Below are positions 1 through 4,814 of a stretch of 6,529 bases of DNA, piece by piece. Source of the DNA: Prevotellaceae bacterium UBA2718. GTDB taxonomy: Bacteria > Bacteroidota > Bacteroidia > Bacteroidales > Bacteroidaceae. Position 1 is the first letter of the stretch. Each line of letters starts with the position of its first letter. Position numbers and translations under genes: made by a program. The stretch lies in assembly GCA_002353975.1 (NCBI GenBank), contig DEKQ01000130.1:4219-10747 (forward strand), given 5' to 3'. The notes under the pieces were generated by a model, which ran no database searches, was not told the origin of the DNA, and saw only the letters and a list, made by a program, of their open reading frames with translations.

Positions 1-33
1 AACCCCCGTGACATTATGATTGCGTACCATACG

Positions 34-104
34 AAAGCCCTGAAGTGGCGAAAGATTATAACCGTTGCTTTTGGTAATGTAGTCTTTCGCCCCTTCAGGG
101 CTTT
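34..104. repeat. 21-bp inverted repeat with 29-nt loop
   Basis: The arm at 34-54 (AAAGCCCTGAAGTGGCGAAAG) is the reverse complement of the arm at 84-104 except for one mismatch at position 46. The spacer is 29 nt. The core CGCCCCTTCAGGGCT of the right arm (88-102) occurs again at 161-175, and each core is itself a small hairpin (GCCC/GGGC). This structure resembles repetitive extragenic palindromic elements. No transposase is visible nearby, and no U-run follows an arm, so a simple terminator is unlikely. Confidence 0.7.
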
Positions 105-131
105 GCTTCTTGTGAATCCTGTTTTTGTATC

Positions 132-147
132 GGGGGTTGCCACCCCC
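132..147. repeat. Small GC hairpin between repeat arms
   Basis: GGGGGT (132-137) pairs with ACCCCC (142-147) across a TGCC loop. It sits between the second and third copies of the GCCCCTTCAGGGC core, and a related ACCCCCG occurs at 3-8. It appears to be an internal part of the same repeat complex. No run of T follows on either strand to support a terminator. Confidence 0.45.
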
Positions 148-160
148 ACCTGTATTCTTC

Positions 161-175
161 CGCCCCTTCAGGGCT
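161..175. repeat. Third copy of the CGCCCCTTCAGGGCT core
   Basis: This is an exact direct repeat of 88-102, the core of the right arm of the inverted repeat, in the same orientation. The flanking TCTTC/GTCTTCG bases also resemble the first copy's surroundings. Confidence 0.65.
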
Positions 176-183
176 GTCTTCGT

Positions 184-284
184 GCAATTCGTAGTAGTTC
201 AGCGTGAGCCGGAGGGGCTATATTCGTGTAGTTTGAGCAATTCGTAGTAGTTCAGGGTGAGCTGGAGGGGGCTGTATTCGCGTA
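184..284. repeat. Two diverged direct repeats of about 47 bp, 53 bp apart
   Basis: The segment starting at 184 and the one starting at 237 share the identical 19-mer GCAATTCGTAGTAGTTCAG, followed by closely matching sequence (GTGAGCCGGAGGGGCT versus GTGAGCTGGAGGGGGCT, then TATTCG and GTA). A weaker third copy of ATTCG(C/T)AGTAGTT lies at about 293-307, after a tandem of two GTAATTCGC units (282-299). The GGAGGGGCT parts match the tail of the dispersed palindromic repeat, so these units look like truncated copies fused to another short sequence. Confidence 0.65.
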
Positions 285-310
285 ATTCGCGTAATTCGCA
301 GTAGTTAAGG

Positions 311-343
311 ACTCTCCCCCCAAGGGGGAGTTGGAGGGGGCTG
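311..343. repeat. Palindromic repeat copy 1 (noncoding)
   Basis: CTCCCCC (314-320) pairs with GGGGGAG (324-330), followed by the tail TTGGAGGGGGCTG. The tail is to the right, which is the inverted orientation relative to most copies in the window. It lies 2 bp beyond the stop codon of the lipid enzyme gene and could form a hairpin at the end of that transcript, but no U-run follows on the minus strand, so I do not call it a terminator. Confidence 0.7.
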
Positions 344-344
344 T

Positions 345-3014
345 TTAGTTTTTGTTCAGGCACGCCAGTATGCGGTGCTGCACGTCAGCGGCGAGGGCTT
401 CGGCAGCCTTGCCTGCATCCTGTCCCTTCTGGGGTGTGGCGGTTATGGCCGGCAGGTACTCCACGGTGATGTGGTGTGGCGTGGGGAGCACGCGGCCACG
501 TGGCATTGCCTCGTAAGCGCCCTTGATGCATACGGGCACGATGGGCACATTCTGTTCTATGGACAAGATGGCGAAGGTTTTCTTGAACTCGCCGAGGGAG
601 CCGTCGTGGGTGCGCGAGCCCTCGGGGAATATAACGAGTCGCTTACCTGCACGCAGCACCTCGCCCATCTGCTCGATGGAGGCCTTCAGGTTGCGGCGCT
701 CCATGATGATGACGTTGTGGCGGCTTGCCATCCATCGGCGGCTGCTGCTCTTCACGTGTTCCTCGGTGGCATAGAAGTAACAGTCCCTGACGCCGCGCCA
801 CGACAGTCCGCATACCACCAGCGCACCGTCGAAGTAGCTCTGGTGGTTGGGGGCTATGATGACGGGACCCGAGGCAGGGATATTCTCCATGCCGCGTATG
901 GTGAGGCGGTTGTTTGAGCGGAAGTAGTAACGGAACAGGCGCGCATAGAGGGAGTGCATGAAGGCGTGAATGCCGTGGGTGGTGGGGAGGGGAGAGAGTG
1001 AAGAGTGAAGAGTGAAGAGTGAAGAATTGTTTTCTGATTGAGAATTGTCGGTGGATTGCAAATCTGCTTGAGCGGGGGATTTTGCATTTTGCATTGCTAA
1101 TTCTGCATTCTCCACGTGTTCGCACATCTCGCCGATGGAGCTGAAGTCGGCCATGTCGTCGGCATTGATGCTCACGCCGAAGTTGTCCTCTATGTAGCTC
1201 TGCAGGCTCACCTTGTCGAGCGAGTCAAGCGCGAGGTCTGTCTCTATATGGTCCGTCAGGCGCACGGGGCATTTCTTCTCGGCAGAGATATAGGCCGTGA
1301 TGGCGGCGGCGATGGGAGAAGCCCCCTCCTGGCCTCCCCCTTGGGGGAGGGGATGGGAACCATCATTGGCTATTAAACCCTCTTTCAACATACCTTCGTT
1401 AGGTACCCCTCCCCCTTGGGGGAGGCCGGAAGGGGACTGCTTCACGATGTCCTTGAGCTTGAAGCGCTGCAGCTTGTCGAGCTTCGTGCGGGGCAGCTCA
1501 CCCTGGAATACCACGATGCGCATCACCTTCTTATAGTTCTCCACCGTGCGGTTATAGGGCCGTATGACGCTCTCCTTCAGCAGTTGCTCCATGTCTGCCG
1601 TGCTCTTGCCCTGTGCCCACTGCTCCTGCGGCACGATGATAGCCACCAGCTGGTCGTTGTCTTCGGTCACGGCAGCCTCCTTCACGCACGCGTCATACTT
1701 CTCCAGTTGGAACTCTATCTCATTGGGCTGCACATTCTTACCGTTAGAGAGCACTATGATTTCCTTCGTCCTTCCCGTGATGGTGACGCGTCCCTCGCTG
1801 TCTATGGTGGCGAGGTCGCCCGTGTGGAGGAATCCGTCCTTGTCTATCACCTGCGCCGTCTCCTCGGGGCGGTTGTAGTATCCCAGCATCAGGTTCTTGC
1901 CCTTGGCACACAGTTCGCCGTCCACCAGCTTCACCTCCACCGACGGCAGCGGCTTGCCAGAGCAGCCGGGTATGTAGTCACCCGGGCGTGTGAAGGCTAT
2001 GATGGGGGCTGTCTCAGTCATGCCATATCCCTCCAGCACGTCCAGTCCCAGGGTCTTGAGGCCGTTGCCTATCTCTCTGTCGAGCGCGGCGCCACCCGAG
2101 ACGCAGTAGTCCAGGTGTCCGCCCATCTTGTCGCGGACGCTCTTGAAGATGAAGCGGCTGAGCGCACGGCTCTGCACACGGGCGCAGAGATTGAACAGCG
2201 CACGCGTAATCCATTTCTCGTCTATCTTCTTCTTGATGCCGGTATAGAGCGTCTGCCACAGGCGGGGCACACCGATAAAGATTGCCACCTGGCCCTTGCA
2301 GAGCGTCTTCATGATGTCTGGCCCCGTCATCGTGGGGCTGATGGCAATGCCACCGCCACGCGTGATGGGCGCTACGACAGAGCCCATCAGCGGCAGCACA
2401 TGGTGTACGGGCAGCAGCATCAGCGTGCGGCGATGCTCGTTGAAGATGGGCACCTCGTCTGCCACACCGCGGATGTTGGCCTCCATGTTCTCGTATGACA
2501 GCATGACACCCTTCGGCGAACCAGTCGTTCCAGAGGTGTAGATGATGAGCGCCATCTCGTCGGCAGGACCCTCGAAGGTCATCTCAGACGAGGGGTGAGC
2601 GGTGAGGGATGAGCTGTTGCTTACATTATCCTTCAACGAAATATCCATCACCTTCATCTGCTGACCCGTCTCGCTCAGTGCCTGACGAGCCACAGCCTCC
2701 GTGCCGGGAGACACCCAGATGGCATCGGCCTTGCTGTCGCGCATGATGTAGGCTACGTCGCTGACGGTCGCCGTGGCATCTACCGTGATGGCTACGGCAT
2801 CGCAGAGCCAGATGGAGAAGAAGGCATAGACCCATTCCTCCCTGTTCTCAGAGAATATCAGGAACTTCTTCTTCTCACCGCTTGCGCCGGGGGCAGCGGG
2901 CAATGACTGTTTCAACACATCGGCATAGTCGCGGATGTACTGCATCAACTCGGTGTAGCTCACCTCATGGTCGGGCGTGATAATCGCCGCTTTGTGGTAA
3001 TCTTTTATCGTCAT
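345..3014 (-). CDS. Fused acyl-CoA/acyl-ACP synthetase - ACP - PlsC-type acyltransferase
   Basis: This 889-residue protein joins three lipid modules. Residues 1 to about 525 are an ANL-superfamily adenylating enzyme: ATP-binding TSGTTGSPKG at 160-169, GYGMTETAP at 329-337, HTGDL at 397-401, GRTKEIIVLSNGKNV near 414-428, and the C-terminal catalytic lysine in LPRTKLDKLQR (Lys514). A repeat-derived linker (527-566) leads to an acyl carrier domain with DLALDSLDKV, whose Ser598 would carry phosphopantetheine. A second linker leads to a PlsC/LPLAT domain with NHQSYFD (HX4D, His724 and Asp729), FPEGSRT (796-802) and VPIVPV. It probably activates a fatty acid and transfers it to a lysophospholipid or similar acceptor, like E. 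coli Aas but in the opposite domain order. The ATG at 3047 is open in frame, but the promoter lies between it and the ATG at 3014, so I prefer the latter. Substrate and acceptor are not readable. Cytoplasmic, possibly membrane-associated. Confidence 0.88.
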   Translation of the reverse strand: MTIKDYHKAAIITPDHEVSYTELMQYIRDYADVLKQSLPAAPGASGEKKKFLIFSENREEWVYAFFSIWLCDAVAITVDATATVSDVAYIMRDSKADAIWVSPGTEAVARQALSETGQQMKVMDISLKDNVSNSSSLTAHPSSEMTFEGPADEMALIIYTSGTTGSPKGVMLSYENMEANIRGVADEVPIFNEHRRTLMLLPVHHVLPLMGSVVAPITRGGGIAISPTMTGPDIMKTLCKGQVAIFIGVPRLWQTLYTGIKKKIDEKWITRALFNLCARVQSRALSRFIFKSVRDKMGGHLDYCVSGGAALDREIGNGLKTLGLDVLEGYGMTETAPIIAFTRPGDYIPGCSGKPLPSVEVKLVDGELCAKGKNLMLGYYNRPEETAQVIDKDGFLHTGDLATIDSEGRVTITGRTKEIIVLSNGKNVQPNEIEFQLEKYDACVKEAAVTEDNDQLVAIIVPQEQWAQGKSTADMEQLLKESVIRPYNRTVENYKKVMRIVVFQGELPRTKLDKLQRFKLKDIVKQSPSGLPQGGGVPNEGMLKEGLIANDGSHPLPQGGGQEGASPIAAAITAYISAEKKCPVRLTDHIETDLALDSLDKVSLQSYIEDNFGVSINADDMADFSSIGEMCEHVENAELAMQNAKSPAQADLQSTDNSQSENNSSLFTLHSSLSPLPTTHGIHAFMHSLYARLFRYYFRSNNRLTIRGMENIPASGPVIIAPNHQSYFDGALVVCGLSWRGVRDCYFYATEEHVKSSSRRWMASRHNVIIMERRNLKASIEQMGEVLRAGKRLVIFPEGSRTHDGSLGEFKKTFAILSIEQNVPIVPVCIKGAYEAMPRGRVLPTPHHITVEYLPAITATPQKGQDAGKAAEALAADVQHRILACLNKN
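995..1022 (-). repeat. 7-bp tandem repeat (AGAGTGA x4) inside coding sequence
   Basis: Four perfect AGAGTGA units (plus-strand reading) run from 995 to 1022, with a partial fifth. They encode a Ser/Leu/Thr/His-rich stretch in the linker between the ACP and acyltransferase domains of the lipid enzyme (residues about 665-673). The unit is not a multiple of three, so gain or loss of one unit would shift the frame. The linker is otherwise low complexity (SQSENNSS upstream, SPLPTT downstream). Confidence 0.85.
1319..1352 (-). repeat. Palindromic repeat copy 2, inside the lipid enzyme gene
   Basis: Tail AAGCCCCCTCCTGG at 1319-1332 is followed by the palindrome CCTCCCCCTTGGGGGAGG at 1333-1350. It is read on the minus strand as LPQGGGQEGAS, in the linker just before the acyl carrier domain. 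Its orientation is opposite to the copy at 1406-1438, so the two form an inverted pair about 53 bp apart around codons for EGMLKEGLIAND. Confidence 0.85.
1406..1438 (+). repeat. Palindromic repeat copy 3, inside the lipid enzyme gene
   Basis: Here the palindrome comes first (1408-1425, with two extra C before it) and the tail GCCGGAAGGGGACT follows to 1438. It is read on the minus strand as SPSGLPQGGGVP, directly after the last helix of the adenylation domain. It is more diverged in the tail than the other copies (GCCGGAAGGGGACT against GGCTGGGAGGGGGCT). Confidence 0.8.
2594..2614 (-). repeat. Diverged 7-bp repeat (three units) inside coding sequence
   Basis: Three heptads, GGTGAGC, GGTGAGG and GATGAGC, run without a gap. 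They encode SSLTAHP in the adenylation domain, a short loop some 20 residues before the ATP-binding motif. The encoded string resembles that of the AGAGTGA tract at 995-1022 (NSSSLTAHPSS versus NSSLFTLHSSL), so both may be copies of one repeat type. The units here are too diverged to slip easily. Confidence 0.5.
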
Positions 3015-3022
3015 AGTGAGTG

Positions 3023-3053
3023 CAAAGTTACGGGTTTCTTGTGACATAACAAT
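3023..3053 (-). promoter_or_regulatory. Bacteroidetes-type promoter for the lipid enzyme gene
   Basis: Reading the minus strand, ATTG (3053-3050) is followed after 19 nt by TAACTTTG (3030-3023), a full match to the Bacteroides -7 element TAnnTTTG with the expected -33 spacing. The motif ends 8 nt before the ATG at 3014. With the usual start about 4 nt past the element, the leader would be only about 5 nt. The element lies inside the first codons of the longer reading that begins at 3047, which argues against that start. Confidence 0.7.
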
Positions 3054-3071
3054 AAAATTGTTCTATTTTTC

Positions 3072-3103
3072 TTTGCCTAAATGGAAAGAAATCAGTAACT
3101 TCG
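3072..3103 (+). promoter_or_regulatory. Bacteroidetes-type promoter for the M15 peptidase gene
   Basis: TTTG at 3072-3075 is followed after 20 nt by TAACTTCG at 3096-3103, one base off the TAnnTTTG consensus. Only 4 nt (CAGC) separate it from the ATG at 3108, so the transcript should be leaderless or carry a leader of 1-2 nt. It stands back to back with the minus-strand promoter; their -33 elements are 18 bp apart in AT-rich DNA. Confidence 0.65.
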
Positions 3104-3107
3104 CAGC

Positions 3108-3701
3108 ATGAAAATCAAATTTATCCTATCCCTTGTTCTTTTTGTGCTATGCTCATGCACCCTGACGGCGCAGACATTCACGCAGGCGCCGGTGGATGGA
3201 CAGCCGCATCTCAGGTTGCTCCGCCTCTCGCATTATGACCGTAACGGCAATCCGCAGGTGGGCGAACTGGTGTGCAATAAATCCATTGCCAACGACCTGA
3301 TAGAGATCTTTCGCGAGCTGTATAAGGCAAAGTACCGCATAGAACGCATGGAGACGGTAGATAAATATGACGGCGACGATGAGCGCAGCATGACTGCCAA
3401 CAATACGTCATGCTATAACTATCGCCCCATGACGGGCAGTCAGAAGAAGCTGTCGAAGCATGCCCTGGGCCTCGCCATAGACATCAATCCGCTCTATAAC
3501 CCCTACATCCACCACCGCACAGGCCGCATAGCACCCCTCGCCGGCAAGCCCTACGTCACCAACCGCGACAAGGCGAAGGAACCCTGGCCCGGCGCTTTCA
3601 TCAAGAAAAACGACCTAATCTACAGGCTCTTCATCAACCACGGCTTCACCTGGGGCGGCAACTGGAAAAGCTGCAAGGACTATCAGCATTTTGAAAAGTA
3701 A
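3108..3701 (+). CDS. Exported M15-family peptidase (D,D-carboxypeptidase / endopeptidase type)
   Basis: This 197-residue protein starts with a basic N-terminus (MKIK) and a hydrophobic core, so it is exported. Cleavage could be by lipoprotein signal peptidase at LCSC (Cys17; the Cys at -2 is unusual) or by signal peptidase I after LTA, before QTF. The mature part shows the zinc-site pattern of M15 peptidases: SKHALGLAID (His118 and Asp125) and, near the end, WGGNWKSCKDYQHF (His194), preceded by the usual NNTSCYNYR segment near 98-106. Such enzymes cut peptidoglycan stem peptides, as D-Ala-D-Ala carboxypeptidases or L-Ala-D-Glu-type endopeptidases (CwlK-like); the sequence does not decide which. 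Length is normal for a single-domain member. It is divergent from the lipid enzyme gene, and its last 56 bp overlap the convergent protease gene. It carries none of the repeats found in its neighbours. Confidence 0.9.
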   Translation: MKIKFILSLVLFVLCSCTLTAQTFTQAPVDGQPHLRLLRLSHYDRNGNPQVGELVCNKSIANDLIEIFRELYKAKYRIERMETVDKYDGDDERSMTANNTSCYNYRPMTGSQKKLSKHALGLAIDINPLYNPYIHHRTGRIAPLAGKPYVTNRDKAKEPWPGAFIKKNDLIYRLFINHGFTWGGNWKSCKDYQHFEK

Positions 3702-4791
3702 GGGGGGAGGAAGGAATCCCTACGTTGCAGGTAGTCTTTAGGAATTGTTCGGGTGTGACGGTGAAGTAACCTTTGTCACCCCAGCGTGAACCGTAGGAGT
3801 TGAGGCACAATAGCAACTCCTTACCGCTTTTGTCTCTTTGCAACCCCACTATCGCTACGGCATGGCCTGAGCGATGGCCCTCGCCATACTCCCAATAGAC
3901 GGCATGGCCCTGCCTGAGAGCAGCCTTGACACGCTGCAGGATGTCAGGCAGCGAGGCGCAGATGTATTTGTGGCCGCCATAGTTGTCTGGTTCGTTGAGG
4001 ACGTAGGAGAGACCCGGCGCTTTGCTTGGCAAAGAACCGTCAGGCACAGTGGCAGAGGAGCGATGGGATGAGCTGAGGACCATTGGCGGGGCGTACCAAC
4101 GGTAGTGTATCCAGTACATCAGGCTCTCGGCGAATTGCTGCGGCGTGTAGCGCATGGAGAGGTAATAGAACGATGCCGGCGAGGCGTGCCAACCGTCTTC
4201 CACCGGCGGCATGGCAAAGGAGAACGAGGGAAGTATCTCTGCCATGCGCTGACGCAGGGTGCTCATGTCGCGGCTCTGCCGGGCAAGGAGTGTCAGCTTA
4301 CGCTCCATCACACGGCTGTTGTTCACCATCGTCTCCTCAAAATGATAGGGCACCAACCCATAGTCTTGGATGAGCCGCAGCGCCTCAGGACCTACGCCAC
4401 GCGTGGTGATGAGCCCCCTCCCAGCCTCACCACGAGGGAAAAGCCCCCTCCCAGCCTCCCCCTTGGGGGAGGGGGGGTGAACGGTATGTATGGTGGTGAA
4501 GAGTTGTTCCGTCTGCTCCTGCAGGTGGCGGGCAAGGAGCCACTGCCGCGACAATGCCACGCTGTCGCCATTGCGCACCGACTCATGTTCTATGCACGCG
4601 CACATGGCATATATCCAGCAGGCAGACGTATGCCCCTGGTCCGTGCGCTCCTGACGGTCGCAGGAGACAAGGAGTACGAGCAAGATGAAAAGCAAGCCCC
4701 CTCCCAACCTCCCCAAAAGGATAAAGCCCCCTCCCAGCCTCCCCCTTGGGGGAGGAGAAGTAAATGGAGGTATGTTGAAAAAATGTTTCAT
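3646..4791 (-). CDS. Papain-like (C1-type) cysteine protease, probable lipoprotein
   Basis: This 381-residue protein has the layout of a papain-fold peptidase, closest in style to the C1 bleomycin hydrolase/PepC group. The oxyanion Gln52 and nucleophile Cys58 lie in QGHTSACW with the papain spacing; His310 is in SGHAVAIVG and Asn331 in LNSYGSRWGDKGYF. The N-terminus ends in a strong lipobox, LLVSC (Cys44), after the core LLFILLVLLV, which predicts a lipid-anchored envelope protein. Three segments are repeat-derived: residues about 9-32 in the signal peptide (two units), and about 106-128 (two units). The start at 4791 is the only ATG before the hydrophobic core; TTG at codon 29 is possible but would leave no basic N-region. 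It begins 23 bp after the helicase stop, so it is probably co-transcribed. The last 18 or so residues (antisense to the M15 gene) look non-conserved. Substrate unknown. Confidence 0.82.
   Translation of the reverse strand: MKHFFNIPPFTSPPPRGRLGGGFILLGRLGGGLLFILLVLLVSCDRQERTDQGHTSACWIYAMCACIEHESVRNGDSVALSRQWLLARHLQEQTEQLFTTIHTVHPPSPKGEAGRGLFPRGEAGRGLITTRGVGPEALRLIQDYGLVPYHFEETMVNNSRVMERKLTLLARQSRDMSTLRQRMAEILPSFSFAMPPVEDGWHASPASFYYLSMRYTPQQFAESLMYWIHYRWYAPPMVLSSSHRSSATVPDGSLPSKAPGLSYVLNEPDNYGGHKYICASLPDILQRVKAALRQGHAVYWEYGEGHRSGHAVAIVGLQRDKSGKELLLCLNSYGSRWGDKGYFTVTPEQFLKTTCNVGIPSSPLTFQNADSPCSFSSCRPR
4411..4440 (-). repeat. Palindromic repeat copy 4, degenerate, inside the protease gene
   Basis: The tail GAGCCCCCTCCCAGCC is intact, but the palindrome has decayed to TCACCACGAGGG. 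It is followed at an exact 30-bp offset by the intact copy at 4441. On the minus strand it is read as PRGEAGRGL, repeating the neighbour's GEAGRGL at a 10-residue period. Confidence 0.75.
4441..4477 (-). repeat. Palindromic repeat copy 5, inside the protease gene
   Basis: AAGCCCCCTCCCAGC leads into CCTCCCCCTTGGGGGAGG and an extra run of G. It is read on the minus strand as PPSPKGEAGRGLF, a different frame from the copies at 1319 and 4723 although the orientation is the same. It falls between the N-terminal catalytic region and the segment TTRGVGPEALRLIQDYG. Confidence 0.85.
4693..4720 (-). repeat. Palindromic repeat copy 6, degenerate, in the signal-peptide codons
   Basis: The tail AAGCCCCCTCCCAACC is followed by a shortened core CTCCCCAAAAGG. 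It lies exactly 30 bp from the intact copy at 4723 in the same orientation, the same arrangement as the pair at 4411/4441. It is read on the minus strand as LLGRLGGGLL, immediately before the hydrophobic core of the lipoprotein signal peptide. Confidence 0.75.
4723..4756 (-). repeat. Palindromic repeat copy 7, in the signal-peptide codons
   Basis: AAAGCCCCCTCCCAGC leads into CCTCCCCCTTGGGGGAGG. It is read on the minus strand as PPPRGRLGGGF, the third of the three possible frames for this orientation, and it starts about 10 codons after the protease ATG. Confidence 0.85.
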
Positions 4792-4814
4792 ACTCTTTTA
4801 ATGACTGTGACAGT

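Larger units (their letters stand above)
1..344. other. Gene-free, repeat-rich region
   Basis: No credible coding sequence is visible in this stretch. It holds a long inverted repeat (34-104), a further copy of its arm (161-175), a GGGGGT/ACCCCC hairpin (132-147), two diverged direct repeats (184-284), a short 9-bp tandem (282-299) and one copy of the dispersed palindromic repeat (311-343). A 63-codon open frame at 16-207 runs straight through the repeat arms and is best read as an artefact of them. The region lies downstream of the minus-strand lipid enzyme gene; what lies further left is outside the window. Confidence 0.75.

Noticed and set aside
16..207. 63-codon plus-strand open frame
   Set aside because: It is made almost entirely of the repeat arms (twice encoding an FRPFRALL/PPLQGCL type string), has no promoter-like site and no recognisable domain.
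311..343. Rho-independent terminator for the lipid enzyme gene
   Set aside because: The hairpin is well placed, but no T-run follows it on the minus strand, and the same hairpin occurs inside coding regions.
1416..2498. Long plus-strand open frame (360 codons) antisense to the lipid enzyme
   Set aside because: It lies opposite clearly conserved adenylation motifs; the His/Leu/Val-rich translation is typical of the antisense shadow of a GC-rich gene.
4020..4034. CTTTGC/GCAAAG hairpin in the protease gene
   Set aside because: A 6-bp stem inside coding sequence with no copy elsewhere in the window; no support for a function.
4411..4756. CRISPR-like array suggested by the regular 30-bp repeats
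   Set aside because: The 30-bp units occur only in pairs, without unique spacers, and lie in frame within a gene.
4804..4814. ACTGT-G-ACAGT palindrome between helicase and protease genes
   Set aside because: Arms are only 5 bp, and nothing else marks it as an operator; chance is likely.
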